From Fusibacter_A sp965140735 (GTDB lineage: Bacteria > Bacillota > Clostridia > Peptostreptococcales > Acidaminobacteraceae), in assembly GCA_965140735.1 (NCBI GenBank), contig OZ223306.1, forward strand, positions 372,001 to 436,000: a stretch of DNA of 64,000 bases, written 5' to 3'. This document shows, one piece after another, positions 25,784 to 35,122 of this stretch; positions within the stretch are counted from its first letter, which is position 1; the number at the start of each line of letters is the position of its first letter. Position numbers and translations under genes: made by a program. The notes beneath the pieces are model-generated. The model was not told the DNA's origin. It was given only the letters and a program-made list of their open reading frames with translations, and did not search any database.

Positions 25784-26548
25784 GTGAGATTATTGAGAGA
25801 GGACAGTACTGTAAAAGTATCTGATTTTATATTTGGTTCAGAACGTCCAATGGTTATAGCTGGGCCTTGTTCAGTGGAAAGCCGCGAGCAAATTATTGAA
25901 ATTGCCAAAGCGGTTAAACAGTCAGGTGCGCAAATGCTTCGTGGTGGTGCATTTAAGCCTAGGACAAATCCTTATGATTTTCAAGGATTGGGGCTTGAAG
26001 GGTTAGACTATTTGTTAGAAGCTAGAGCTATTACTGGTTTACCTATCGTCACAGAATTGATGGATGAGCAGTATTTGGATATTTTTATAGAAAAGGTTGA
26101 TGTTATTCAAATTGGTTCAAGAAATATGTATAACTATGCTTTGCTCAGGGCAGTTGGAGAAACACAAAAACCAATTTTGCTTAAGAGGGGCATGAGTGCA
26201 ACGATTAAAGAGTGGATTATGGCTGCAGAGCATATTGCAAAAGCTGGAAATAATCAAATTATTCTCTGTGAAAGAGGTATTAGGACTTTTGAGACATACA
26301 CAAGAAACACACTGGATCTATCTGCGGTCCCCATCATGAAGCGAGAAACTGGATTGCCTGTTATTGTTGATCCCAGTCATGGTACTGGACGAAGAGATTT
26401 AGTGGAAATAATGAGTAGAGCAGCTATTGCAGCTGGCGCAGATGGACTGATAATTGAAGCACATACTCATCCCGATGAAGCCTTTTCAGATAAAGAGCAG
26501 ACGATTGACATTGAATGCCTTAAAAAGATAATAGGTAATTTAGCATAA
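25784..26548 (+). CDS. aroF: 3-deoxy-7-phosphoheptulonate (DAHP) synthase, class I beta
   Basis: First enzyme of the shikimate pathway, joining phosphoenolpyruvate and erythrose 4-phosphate. Motifs: AGPCSVES, LRGGAFKPRT, IQIGSRNMYN, LLKRGMSAT, ILCERGIRT and DPSHGTGRRD, typical of the KDO8P-synthase-like DAHP synthases. At 254 residues there is no fused chorismate mutase and no complete N-terminal ACT/ferredoxin-like domain, so feedback control of the usual kind seems absent. The start is GTG 25784 with AAAGGA seven bases ahead; TTG 25757 is a weaker choice. A terminator follows. Confidence 0.93.
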   Translation: MRLLREDSTVKVSDFIFGSERPMVIAGPCSVESREQIIEIAKAVKQSGAQMLRGGAFKPRTNPYDFQGLGLEGLDYLLEARAITGLPIVTELMDEQYLDIFIEKVDVIQIGSRNMYNYALLRAVGETQKPILLKRGMSATIKEWIMAAEHIAKAGNNQIILCERGIRTFETYTRNTLDLSAVPIMKRETGLPVIVDPSHGTGRRDLVEIMSRAAIAAGADGLIIEAHTHPDEAFSDKEQTIDIECLKKIIGNLA

Positions 26549-26584
26549 AAAAACTGCCCATTATGGAAAATGGGCAGTTTTTTT
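26548..26584. terminator. Bidirectional terminator between aroF and hflC
   Basis: AAACTGCCCATT (26551-26562) pairs perfectly with AATGGGCAGTTT (26569-26580), with A on one side and T on the other, so it can end both converging transcripts. Confidence 0.9.
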
Positions 26585-26617
26585 ATGTTAATATTATGAT
26601 TGAGTGATTGCATAAAA

Positions 26618-27658
26618 CTATCTATTTTTAAAAAACTTGAGATATTCATTATCACTATTGAGGTATATCACCGAATCTTCATCAATGGTTTTCTCGTATG
26701 AGATGAGTGTTCTCCAGTATTCGTAGAATGATGGATCTTTACTAAAGCCCTGTGCATAAATTTCAAGGGCAGTTGCATCTGCTTCACCACGAATCTTTTC
26801 AGATTCTTCAATGGCAGAAGCTTTGATCTCAGCGACATTACGATCTGTATCTGCCACTGTATTTTGATAAAGTTCCAAACCTTCTGATCGGATTTGTTGA
26901 GCAATGGCTTCACGCTCTGCGATCATTTTTTTGTATGTCGATTCAATATTAGAAGCTGGTAGTATCGTTCTATAGACATCCATATCTTTAATAATGATGC
27001 CTTGACTTGCTAATTTTTTATTGAGATCATCCACAGCAACTGCAAGAACTTTGTTTAAAGACTCTTTGTCTGTCAAGAATTCTAAACTGGTAAGACTGTT
27101 GACTTTTTCAATAACAACAGCGTAGGCAACTTCATCGATTTTTGTATTAGCACCATTAACAGTACCAAGAGCAGATCTAAATAGGCCTGGATGTGTAATT
27201 TCCCATTGGGCATACATATTAATTTGATATTTGATTTTATCTTTTGTGTTAATTTGAGCTGAATTTGAAATATAAGTCAGTAATTTACTGGTATCTTTTT
27301 CAACAGTAGTGATAAAAGGCACTTTAAAATGAAGTCCTTTTTGAGTGACTATTTTAACATTTTTAAATCGTGAATCCAGATCGTTCTGTTTTTGAGCGTC
27401 TGTGTTACCGGCGTCAACTACAATGGTTTTTATGTCGCCAAACTCTCTTACAGTGGCAAGTTCATTTTCTCTAACGATATAGAAGCAATTAGAGAGTACT
27501 ATTATGACAAGAACAAATACAATAAATAAACCTGCAAAGCGCATATTTTTCTTGATTTGTTTTTTCATATCTTGACTATTTTGTTGAAATTTTTGTTCGA
27601 ATTTTTTACGGTCATCGTTCATTGATTCCTGTTTTGGTTCGCCTTGATGGATATCCAT
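26618..27658 (-). CDS. hflC: HflC, SPFH/band-7 membrane protease modulator
   Basis: Partner of HflK in a complex that surrounds and moderates the FtsH protease. A charged N-terminal tail (about 1-45) is followed by one membrane helix (about 47-68) and then a band-7 domain (NELATVREFGDI, GLHFKVPF) and a helical stretch rich in Ala/Glu (EKIRGEADATALEIYAQGF). The N-terminal tail is longer than in enterobacterial HflC. I start at ATG 27658 because AAAGGAGGC lies just before it. It begins one base after the stop of hflK. Confidence 0.9.
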   Translation of the reverse strand: MDIHQGEPKQESMNDDRKKFEQKFQQNSQDMKKQIKKNMRFAGLFIVFVLVIIVLSNCFYIVRENELATVREFGDIKTIVVDAGNTDAQKQNDLDSRFKNVKIVTQKGLHFKVPFITTVEKDTSKLLTYISNSAQINTKDKIKYQINMYAQWEITHPGLFRSALGTVNGANTKIDEVAYAVVIEKVNSLTSLEFLTDKESLNKVLAVAVDDLNKKLASQGIIIKDMDVYRTILPASNIESTYKKMIAEREAIAQQIRSEGLELYQNTVADTDRNVAEIKASAIEESEKIRGEADATALEIYAQGFSKDPSFYEYWRTLISYEKTIDEDSVIYLNSDNEYLKFFKNR

Positions 27659-27659
27659 A

Positions 27660-28595
27660 CTAGTTGCCTCCTTTCGTTTCAAGAGGTAAGAATTTTAAAA
27701 CATTGTCATTATTGAGGTCAACAATATATTTTTCTTTGACATTGCTTAAGATTTTTTCCATGGTTTCAATATAAAGACGTGTTTTAGTAATTTCTTGAGA
27801 AACTTTGTATTTTTCATAAACTTGATTGAAGTTTTCTACGTCCCCTTTGGCTTGAGCTATTTTTTCGGCTTTATAGGCTTCGGCCTCTTGAATAAGCTGG
27901 TAAGCATCAGCTCTTGCTTTAGGTAGTTTTTCATTTGAATATTTTTCAGCTTGACTCTTGTTTGAGTCTTTTTCATTGCTTGCAATGTTTACGTCATCGT
28001 AAGCAGGTTGAACGTCTTCTGGTAACAAAACATCCGTGAGCTTAACTGCAGAAATAGAGATGCCTAGACCGTAGTTGTTAAGTTTACGTGTCATGTCGGG
28101 TAAAATCTCACTCGATATGCTGTCTTTGCTGATTAAGGCGTTGTCTAAGTCTTGATTTTGAACATTACGTCTGAGAGCACTTTCAAATGCCAAACGGATC
28201 GTGCCTTCTTGATCGTCTACGTTGTAGTAGTATGCAGCAGGATCTGAAATCCTGTATTGAATAATGGCACCGACATTTACGAGATAAGAACCTTTTGTGA
28301 GCACGATAGCTTCACTTTCAACATCTTGATAAGTTGCCGCAGTAGAAGTAGTAGGACCACTCACTGGCAAGTAACCATATTGTAAACTGATTACTTCATT
28401 AGTATTGTAAGTGTGAATCGTATCAATAAATGGAATTTTAAAATGTAATCCGGCTTCCTTTTCAACCTTTGCAAGTTTGCCTAACCGCTCAACAACAGCT
28501 TCTTCAGCATTGTCTAGTAAATAATAGCTGTTAAGTAAAGTTAACACAACGATTAATAGAATTGGGATTAAAAAGATGAATTTTGCTGATTTCAT
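27660..28595 (-). CDS. hflK: HflK, SPFH/band-7 membrane protease modulator
   Basis: Forms a ring complex with HflC. One membrane helix at residues 4-24, then a band-7 domain (AVVERLGKL, GLHFKIPFID, VESEAIVLT) and a long helix with EAEAYKAEKIAQAKGD. It lacks the Gly-rich cytoplasmic tail of enterobacterial HflK. GAAGGAGG precedes the ATG. It is the first gene of a two-gene operon on the minus strand. No ftsH is in the window. Confidence 0.9.
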   Translation of the reverse strand: MKSAKFIFLIPILLIVVLTLLNSYYLLDNAEEAVVERLGKLAKVEKEAGLHFKIPFIDTIHTYNTNEVISLQYGYLPVSGPTTSTAATYQDVESEAIVLTKGSYLVNVGAIIQYRISDPAAYYYNVDDQEGTIRLAFESALRRNVQNQDLDNALISKDSISSEILPDMTRKLNNYGLGISISAVKLTDVLLPEDVQPAYDDVNIASNEKDSNKSQAEKYSNEKLPKARADAYQLIQEAEAYKAEKIAQAKGDVENFNQVYEKYKVSQEITKTRLYIETMEKILSNVKEKYIVDLNNDNVLKFLPLETKGGN

Positions 28596-28806
28596 GTTTT
28601 TCCTCCTTCAAATTGGCTTACTGAATATTCAAACGATTCATGCAGGTGATATAAAATCCATGAAAAGTTGAATTAATAATGCCTTTACACTAATGATACC
28701 CTGCGAGTTAGTAAAATACAACTTAACTTTTCATTAAAAGAGAGATGAGAATGAGATAAAGGGTATTAAAAAAGTATTATCAATTTATTAAATGGGAGGC
28801 ATAAAA

Positions 28807-28835
28807 TTGATAATTAAATGTGTGTGGGGTACAAT
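28807..28835 (+). promoter_or_regulatory. Sigma-A type promoter for the yihY-ABC operon
   Basis: TTGATA at 28807-28812 and TACAAT at 28830-28835, spacer 17. The predicted start is only about 12 bases before ATG 28854, leaving just the AGGGGG ribosome-binding site as leader. Confidence 0.7.
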
Positions 28836-28853
28836 TTAAACTAGGGGGATACG

Positions 28854-29684
28854 ATGCGAATTACTAAAGAGAGGTTGCTCTACTATACAGAGCAGTTAAG
28901 TATGCGTTATAAAAATCATCATATTACTGCATTTTGTGCTCAAATGGCTTATTTTTTTGTACTTTCTATATTTCCTTTGCTTATATTTATCTTTACGATT
29001 ATTTCAAAGCTGAATATTAATTACAATGACGGTATATATGTATTACAACAATTCTTGCCAACGAATATCAGTGTAATGATTACAGATTTTATAGAAGAAG
29101 CTATTAAAATGGAAGGAAATGCGCTTTTGTCTATTTCTGGATTGATGACACTGTACTCAGCTTCAAAAGCGGTTAATGCTCTACAAAGAGCTTTAAATTC
29201 ATCACTTGAAATCGTTGAAGCACATAGTTTTTTAATTACAAAAATCTATGGGATGTTTTATACCTTAATGTTTACAATAATCATTGTATTATCCTTAGTG
29301 ATTCCAACTATAAGTAAGAGAGTAATTCTTTTTATCAGTGATATTTTTAAGTTTAATATTGATTTAGGACTTCTGAGCTCAATTAGTTTATTTAGAAATT
29401 TATTGCTCTTTGGCATTTATATACTTGTGTTTGGGTCCATTTACATGTTTTTACCAAGTCAAAAAATGAGTTTTAAGGAAACCTATAAAGGTGCAATATT
29501 TGCAATCGTAGGGACCATATTAGCCAATTTAATTTTTTCAAAAGTAGTGACTAAATTAACGGATTATTCCATTCTCTATGGCTCATTATCCGCAGTTATT
29601 GCATTTATGATTTGGCTCTATATTTGGGGCATTATCATTATCATGGGTGCTGAAATCAATGCGATTTTAAAAGAAAATGCATAA
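28854..29684 (+). CDS. YihY/virulence factor BrkB family membrane protein
   Basis: Integral membrane protein of 276 residues with about six helices. Family signs include AFCAQMAYFFVLSIFPLL near the start, LSISGLMTLYSASKAVNALQ in the middle and SVLYGSLSAVIAFM-like and WGIIIIMGAEINA at the end. Members were once called RNase BN, but that activity belongs to another protein; they are now seen as possible transporters. It begins a transcript that continues into an ABC system after 17 bases. Confidence 0.88.
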   Translation: MRITKERLLYYTEQLSMRYKNHHITAFCAQMAYFFVLSIFPLLIFIFTIISKLNINYNDGIYVLQQFLPTNISVMITDFIEEAIKMEGNALLSISGLMTLYSASKAVNALQRALNSSLEIVEAHSFLITKIYGMFYTLMFTIIIVLSLVIPTISKRVILFISDIFKFNIDLGLLSSISLFRNLLLFGIYILVFGSIYMFLPSQKMSFKETYKGAIFAIVGTILANLIFSKVVTKLTDYSILYGSLSAVIAFMIWLYIWGIIIIMGAEINAILKENA

Positions 29685-29701
29685 ACAGAGGGGGGCAGAC
29701 T

Positions 29702-30406
29702 ATGGCAGCAATACTGGTTGCTAATAATTTGAGCAAAACGTATCAAATGGGTGAGGTGACTGTAAAGGCACTGAGAAACGTGAACTTTGAAATTAATGAG
29801 GGCGAGTTTGTTGTGGTTTTGGGTCCCAGTGGTAGTGGGAAAAGCACAATGCTTAATATGATAGGGGGCATGGATCAAGCCACAGAAGGTGAAATTTTTT
29901 TTAGAGGCAAAGCACTCCATAATACAACGGATAAAGTTTTAACACAATACAGACGTAATGCCATTGGTTTTGTATTTCAATTTTATAATCTTATCCCTAA
30001 TTTAACTGCATTTGAAAATGTGAAATTATCAGTAGAGCTTAGCAAAAATCCACTTGATATCGAGATGGTTCTAAACGAAGTTGAGTTATTAGATCGATCA
30101 GATCACTTTCCTTCTCAATTGTCTGGTGGTCAACAGCAGCGTGTTGCTATTGCTAGAGCTATCGCTAAAAACCCAGATATTTTACTGTGTGATGAACCTA
30201 CTGGAGCACTTGATTTTTCAACAGGATTATCAGTGTTGAATTTGCTAAAAAAATTCAATAAAACCTATAAAAAAACTGTCGTGATCATTACACATAATGC
30301 TGGAATTGGTAAAATCGGTGATCGTGTATTTTACATTAAAGATGGACAAATTGAAAAGGAAGTTGTCAACGATAAACCCCTTTCACCTGAGGAGGTGACT
30401 TGGTAA
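29702..30406 (+). CDS. ABC transporter ATPase, MacB/LolD type
   Basis: ATPase of 234 residues for a MacB-like mechanotransmission exporter. Walker A GPSGSGKST, the family-specific FVFQFYNLIPNLTAFENV, signature LSGGQQQR, Walker B ILLCDEPTGALD and H-loop ITHNAGI. GAGGGGG precedes the ATG. Its stop overlaps the start of the permease gene by one base (TAATG), and an adaptor gene follows, so the three form a complete ATPase-permease-adaptor system. Confidence 0.93.
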   Translation: MAAILVANNLSKTYQMGEVTVKALRNVNFEINEGEFVVVLGPSGSGKSTMLNMIGGMDQATEGEIFFRGKALHNTTDKVLTQYRRNAIGFVFQFYNLIPNLTAFENVKLSVELSKNPLDIEMVLNEVELLDRSDHFPSQLSGGQQQRVAIARAIAKNPDILLCDEPTGALDFSTGLSVLNLLKKFNKTYKKTVVIITHNAGIGKIGDRVFYIKDGQIEKEVVNDKPLSPEEVTW

Positions 30407-32763
30407 TGCTCATACGCAAGATGATCAGAGACATGCTCGAAAACAAGCTTGCTTATGTTGCCTGTATCGTTGTTATGGCCATGGGACTTATGACATACTC
30501 CTCTATGTCAATTGTCATGGAGAATTTGCTCAATGCCAAAGAGAGTTTTTATAGTCAGTATCGCATGGCTGATGCATTTGCTCAAGTTCAATCCTATCCA
30601 CAAAATCAGTTAGGTGAGTTTGAGAAGATCCCTGGGATATTAAAGGCTGATGGTGTCATTAAGCAAGACTTTAGAGTTCAAATGAAAGATAGAATTCAAA
30701 GTGTCTATCTACGCGTTAATTCTTACGACATTCACGAATCAGATCGATTAAACGATGTTTACTTAAGTGATGGCTATGCTTTAACAGAAGATGATTTTCT
30801 CATATGGATTGGTCAAAAATTCTTTGAAGCCAATGATCTAAAAATCAGTGATCAACTAGACCTCATTATCAGTGGAAAACTCTATACTTTCACTGTGGCT
30901 GGTGTTGTTCAAAGTCCTGAGTATGTTTATGCAACTCGAAACCAAGCTGATTTTTACCCTGATCCAAAGACATTTGATATAGCTTATGTTTCTGAAGATT
31001 TAATGGAGAAATTACTTTCTAAAAAGGGCCAAGCGAACTATCTTAGCTTTGACCTTGAAGAGGGGACAACTTATGATGATGTAAAACCTATTATTGAATC
31101 TAAACTCAAGAGTCATGGTTTAATCAGTCTAGTTGAACTCAAAAATCAAACGAGTAATTTCATGCTTTCTAATGAACTCGATCAATTGGTGAATTCAGCT
31201 CAAAGCATGCCCATTCTGTTCCTGAGCATCTCTAGTTTTATACTTTATATAATGCTCAAGAGACTTACAGAGATGCAGAGAGGGCAAATAGGCATTCTTA
31301 AAGCAATGGGATATAGCAACATCCAAATTATGCTGCACTATTTGGGTTATGCCACAACAATTGGTGTTCTTGGTGGCATTGTAGGTGGCGTACTGGGGAC
31401 TAGGCTTTCCATATCCTTTACAGAACTATATAAAACTTTTTTCACTTTTCCCACTTTAAAAAATGAATATACCTATAAGTATTTTATTTTTGGAATATTG
31501 ATATCACTTTTTTTTAGCACGTTTGCAGGCATTCAAGGTTCCAAAAAAGTTTTAAAGTTGACACCTTCTATGGCAATGAGTTCTGAAACACCCAAGGGGG
31601 TTAAGCGCAGTCGTGTTGAACACATTAAATTTATTTGGGAGAGCTTAACCATGCAGGGCCGAATGGCTGTTCGAAACATTAGTAGAAGTAAGGGCAGAAG
31701 TACTTTTACTGTATTAGGACTTGTCTTTGCCTTTAGTATACTAGTAGTGGCATGGTCTTACAATGAACTTGTAGATACGATGATGTTTGATCAATTTAAT
31801 GAAGTGCAATTATATGAGATGAAAGTGAGTTTTTTAAATGTTCAACCAGCAGATGAAGTCATCAATCAACTCTACAATATAGATGGGGTTGAATACGCTG
31901 AACCTTTGATTGAATTGCCTATACAGATTAAAAATGGCCAATACGAAAAAACGACTGTTATCATAGGTCTTTCAGAGGATACACAACTGTATAAAGTTCT
32001 AGATCATGATAAACATGAAGTTGACCTCAGTCAAAATGGTCTTTATTTATCTGAAAATTTAGCGTCACAGCTACACGTGAAGTTAGGTGACATTTTGAGA
32101 ATAGAGAGTCCCATATCTGAGGATTATATTTTAATGGAACTTGTAGGTGTTATTCCACAGTATATTGGTTCAAATGGTTATGCGAATATTTCATATTTAG
32201 AAGATAAAACGGGACTTGATAACCTTGCAACAACTGCTTACCTCAATATTGATGAGTCCAAGCAAGATTCGATTAGAAAAGAACTTGATAAATCACCTTA
32301 CGTCGGTGTTGTTGAAATCCAAGCTCAAACACTAAAGAAATTTTTAGATTTGCTTGAAAGCTATGGTTTTACAAATTATATAATGGCGATTATTTCTATT
32401 ATTGTTGGTTTTGCGATTGTCTATAATTCTAGTGTGATTTCACTTTCAGAGAGGCAAAGAGAACTGGCTTCTTTGAGAGTACTTGGAATGAGCGTTGACG
32501 AAGTTTTGCAGATTGTATCTTTTGAGCAGTGGCTATTGGGGTTTGTTTCCGTAGTGATTGGAATTCCAGTTTCATATGCGATGATGCAAGCAATGGCGAC
32601 ATCTTTTCAGACTGATGTCTATTCTTTTCCGCCAATTATTGGCGATAATGCATTTCTACTCTCTGTAATTGGGACAGCGCTTTTTATATTTTTATCACAA
32701 ATAAATGTGAAGCGAAAGGTTAAAAAACTTGATATTGTAGAAGTTCTAAAAGAAAGAGAATAA
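30406..32763 (+). CDS. ABC transporter permease with two FtsX domains
   Basis: 785 residues with an N-terminal helix, a large extracellular region (about 45-260), three helices (about 268-380), a helix near 430 followed by a second extracellular region (about 455-640), and three final helices with an FtsX-type domain (RELASLRVLGMS). This duplicated layout is that of Gram-positive efflux or lipoprotein-type permeases. A start at ATG 30406 fits GAGGAGGTG just before it; TTG 30400 is unlikely. Works with the ATPase upstream and the HlyD-type adaptor downstream; substrate unknown. Confidence 0.9.
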   Translation: MLIRKMIRDMLENKLAYVACIVVMAMGLMTYSSMSIVMENLLNAKESFYSQYRMADAFAQVQSYPQNQLGEFEKIPGILKADGVIKQDFRVQMKDRIQSVYLRVNSYDIHESDRLNDVYLSDGYALTEDDFLIWIGQKFFEANDLKISDQLDLIISGKLYTFTVAGVVQSPEYVYATRNQADFYPDPKTFDIAYVSEDLMEKLLSKKGQANYLSFDLEEGTTYDDVKPIIESKLKSHGLISLVELKNQTSNFMLSNELDQLVNSAQSMPILFLSISSFILYIMLKRLTEMQRGQIGILKAMGYSNIQIMLHYLGYATTIGVLGGIVGGVLGTRLSISFTELYKTFFTFPTLKNEYTYKYFIFGILISLFFSTFAGIQGSKKVLKLTPSMAMSSETPKGVKRSRVEHIKFIWESLTMQGRMAVRNISRSKGRSTFTVLGLVFAFSILVVAWSYNELVDTMMFDQFNEVQLYEMKVSFLNVQPADEVINQLYNIDGVEYAEPLIELPIQIKNGQYEKTTVIIGLSEDTQLYKVLDHDKHEVDLSQNGLYLSENLASQLHVKLGDILRIESPISEDYILMELVGVIPQYIGSNGYANISYLEDKTGLDNLATTAYLNIDESKQDSIRKELDKSPYVGVVEIQAQTLKKFLDLLESYGFTNYIMAIISIIVGFAIVYNSSVISLSERQRELASLRVLGMSVDEVLQIVSFEQWLLGFVSVVIGIPVSYAMMQAMATSFQTDVYSFPPIIGDNAFLLSVIGTALFIFLSQINVKRKVKKLDIVEVLKERE

Positions 32764-32784
32764 CCATAAAAAGGGGAGGCCACC

Positions 32785-34026
32785 ATGAAGAAGTCGGTTA
32801 GAAATATTATTATAGGGGTTATTATTACTTTGGGTATTGTAAGTGTGGTTTATTCGAAGCTTAAGCCACTTGAGGTAGATGCTTTTAAGGTTGAAGCAAA
32901 AGATTTATATGACTACGTCGAAGAAAATGGCAAGGTGATCTCTGAAAATGAAGTTTTGATCACCCCAAAATTAACAGCACAAGTTATTGAAATCATCAAG
33001 CAGAGTGGTGATCCTGTAAAAAAAGGCGATATAATTTTAAAATTGGATTCTGAGAGCATTTCAAAACAGATGGAGACGGTAGCTGCTCAAATGACAGCGT
33101 ATGATGAAGAAAAAAACAGTTCCCTTTCTCTGACTAAAAATCAAATTAATAGTCAATCGATTCAGGTGGCTGAATCTAAATCCAAGAGAGATTTTGCAAA
33201 AGACACCTATGAGCAGATGACAACACTTTACGAACAGGGGTCTCTAAGTGAAACGGATTGGAAAACGAGTAAGCAAACGTATGAAACAGCAGAAGCAACC
33301 TATAGACAAATGCTGAGTAGCTTAAATAGTTTAAATGCTCAATATAAAAATACAGTAGATGCCAGTGGGACTTTAGAAGCTTTGCAGTCGCAATATGATA
33401 CGTTAGAGATGCAATTGAATGACTGCAATATTGTGGCCAGTGCTCAAGGAATCTTAACAGATTTTGATGTAAAACGTGGTGAAATGGTATCGCCACAGAG
33501 AACAATCGGGAAAATTATTGATCCTTTAAATTACACCGTTGAAACTTTTGTTCTAACAAATGATATTTCTAATTTAAAAGTTAATGATGAGGTTGTTCTC
33601 ATTCTCAAAGAGAATGGTATTGAAAATGAGTTCAGTGGCAAAATAGAGTATATTGCCAAATCAGCAGAGGAAAAAATTTCATCACTGGGTTTGATTGAAC
33701 AGAGAATTAAGGTGCTAATTCAATCTGATGAACTTTCAAAAAAAGTAAAATCTGGTTATGAAGTTAAAGTGAAGTTTATTTCTGAATATAAAGAGGGGGC
33801 ACTTGCAATTCCTAAAACGTCTATCTTTAAAATTGAAGATGCTTCATATGTCTACGCAGTAAGAGCTGGAAGGGCTGTTCAACTAAAAATTGAGACAGGG
33901 ATTGACACGGATTCGGAAATCTCTGTGGAGTCAGGTCTTAATCCAGGAGAAATGATTATAAAGAATTACAAATTAGATGGACTAATGCCTAATAAAAAAG
34001 TAAAAGCAAGACCTTTTTCAAAATAG
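32785..34026 (+). CDS. HlyD/MacA-type membrane fusion (adaptor) protein
   Basis: 413 residues: one N-terminal membrane helix (about 7-25), a beta/lipoyl half-motif (VIEIIKQSGDPVKKGDIILKLD), a coiled-coil hairpin (about 90-190) with the second lipoyl half following (IVASAQGILTDFDVKRGEMV), and beta-barrel and membrane-proximal domains to the end. In Gram-positive cells such adaptors sit outside the membrane and assist the ABC permease. It closes the yihY-ATPase-permease-adaptor operon; a terminator follows. Confidence 0.9.
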   Translation: MKKSVRNIIIGVIITLGIVSVVYSKLKPLEVDAFKVEAKDLYDYVEENGKVISENEVLITPKLTAQVIEIIKQSGDPVKKGDIILKLDSESISKQMETVAAQMTAYDEEKNSSLSLTKNQINSQSIQVAESKSKRDFAKDTYEQMTTLYEQGSLSETDWKTSKQTYETAEATYRQMLSSLNSLNAQYKNTVDASGTLEALQSQYDTLEMQLNDCNIVASAQGILTDFDVKRGEMVSPQRTIGKIIDPLNYTVETFVLTNDISNLKVNDEVVLILKENGIENEFSGKIEYIAKSAEEKISSLGLIEQRIKVLIQSDELSKKVKSGYEVKVKFISEYKEGALAIPKTSIFKIEDASYVYAVRAGRAVQLKIETGIDTDSEISVESGLNPGEMIIKNYKLDGLMPNKKVKARPFSK

Positions 34027-34050
34027 ATAAAGCATTTAGTATAACTTGAA

Positions 34051-34103
34051 ACAAATTCTTTGATTTTACAAATGAAATGTAAGATCTTAGAATTTGTTTT
34101 TTT
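34051..34103 (+). terminator. Rho-independent terminator after the MacB-like operon
   Basis: ACAAATTCT (34051-34059) pairs with AGAATTTGT (34089-34097), with inner pairs GAT/ATC and TTAC/GTAA, followed by seven T. Confidence 0.8.
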
Positions 34104-34171
34104 ATGCTTGTTAAAGATTCTATAAAATTGTAAAGAAAAAATGAATACTTGTAAAAAAAGCATGAATCCTA

Positions 34172-34200
34172 TTGACGCATTGAGGTCTAGGGTGTATATT
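34172..34200 (+). promoter_or_regulatory. Sigma-A type promoter of hsp20
   Basis: TTGACG at 34172-34177 and TATATT at 34195-34200, spacer 17. Transcription should start near 34207, just before the CIRCE operator. Confidence 0.8.
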
Positions 34201-34210
34201 ATAAATGAAA

Positions 34211-34237
34211 TTAGCACTCGACAAGTTAGAGTGCTGA
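34211..34237 (+). promoter_or_regulatory. CIRCE operator (HrcA binding site)
   Basis: TTAGCACTC (34211-34219), nine bases, GAGTGCTGA (34229-34237): the CIRCE consensus with a single change in the last arm (TGA for TAA). It lies at the transcription start of hsp20, the usual place for HrcA heat-shock repression. Confidence 0.93.
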
Positions 34238-34271
34238 TAAAAATATTTATTCTATTAAAGGAGGAGTCATT

Positions 34272-34703
34272 ATGTTAAGTTTGAGACCTTTATCACCACA
34301 AAAAAGAGAAATGGAAAATGTCTATGATATTTTTGAAGAATTTTTTAATGACAGCTTTCCTGTGATGAACCGTTTTAGAAATGACAATTTTAGGATTGAT
34401 GTCAAAGAGAATGAAGAAGCTTATATTGTAGAAGCAGAGTTGCCAGGATATTCCAAAGAGCAAATAAAAATTGAGTATCATGATACGAAGTTGTACATCT
34501 GTGCAGATCAAGTGACAGAGAAAAACGAAGAAAATGACCGATTTATTCATAGAGAGAGAAATGTAAGTTCCATGAGGAGAGGTATTTATATGAAGGATAT
34601 TGATTCCGATAAAATTCAAGCCTCGCTGAAAGATGGTATATTGAAAATAATGGCACCAAAATACGAATCAACTCAGGAAAAGCACATTATAGAAATTGAA
34701 TAA
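34272..34703 (+). CDS. hsp20: Hsp20 / alpha-crystallin small heat-shock protein
   Basis: ATP-independent chaperone that holds unfolding proteins. The alpha-crystallin domain spans about residues 38-130 (FRIDVKENEEAYIVEAELPG, ...LKDGILKIMAPK), with a short N-terminal arm (PRP-like LSLRPLSP) and a C-terminal tail ending IIEIE, a form of the I-x-I anchor. AAAGGAGG precedes the ATG. It is a single-gene transcript with its own promoter, a CIRCE operator and a terminator, so it should be induced by heat through HrcA. Confidence 0.95.
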   Translation: MLSLRPLSPQKREMENVYDIFEEFFNDSFPVMNRFRNDNFRIDVKENEEAYIVEAELPGYSKEQIKIEYHDTKLYICADQVTEKNEENDRFIHRERNVSSMRRGIYMKDIDSDKIQASLKDGILKIMAPKYESTQEKHIIEIE

Positions 34704-34736
34704 AGAGACTGAGATTAAAGTGATTATAGCTGTATA

Positions 34737-34772
34737 AAAGAGCAGAGTCTACGGTGTAGGCTCTGCTCTTTT
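34737..34772. terminator. Strong terminator after hsp20
   Basis: AAAAGAGCAGAGTCTAC (34737-34752) pairs with GTAGGCTCTGCTCTTTT (34756-34772); it may also serve the minus-strand gene that ends at 34802. Confidence 0.85.
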
Positions 34773-34801
34773 GTGCTATTTATGGACAGTAAAGTTTTAT
34801 A

Positions 34802-35074
34802 TTAGTGTTGTCGTGTGTTTTTCTGCAAAATGACGCGAATACGCCAAGATAGACCGCAGAGTAAAAGTGCTAGGATGCCATAATGTAGTAATGGCGAAAG
34901 AGAGTATGAAACGGTTAGTGAAGCAAAGATTAAAAATGAAATCACTGCAACGATAATATGGACGACTTTTTCACCAGTGGTTACTCTAAAGCCATTTGCT
35001 TTGTCTTCTTCATATTTAGCTTCATCAAGACGTTTTTTAATTTCAATCATGTCAAATGACGTTTTCTTTCCCAT
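34802..35074 (-). CDS. Small membrane protein, unknown function
   Basis: 90 residues: a charged N-terminal third (about 1-35, with KKRLDEAKYEEDKANG) and two membrane helices (about 36-56 and 61-79). I recognise no family. AAAAGGGG lies about 8 bases before the ATG, which supports translation. It follows another unknown minus-strand gene by 48 bases and may share its transcript. Confidence 0.6.
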   Translation of the reverse strand: MGKKTSFDMIEIKKRLDEAKYEEDKANGFRVTTGEKVVHIIVAVISFLIFASLTVSYSLSPLLHYGILALLLCGLSWRIRVILQKNTRQH

Positions 35075-35122
35075 AAATTTCCCCTTTTGTCGTGTCTATA
35101 TTTTATATTTATTATACTAAAT

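Noticed and set aside
28807..28840. Ten-codon leader peptide before yihY (TTG after GGGAGG)
   Set aside because: The same bases form a good -35/-10 promoter with 17-base spacing, which explains them better; a transcript starting there would not contain the frame.
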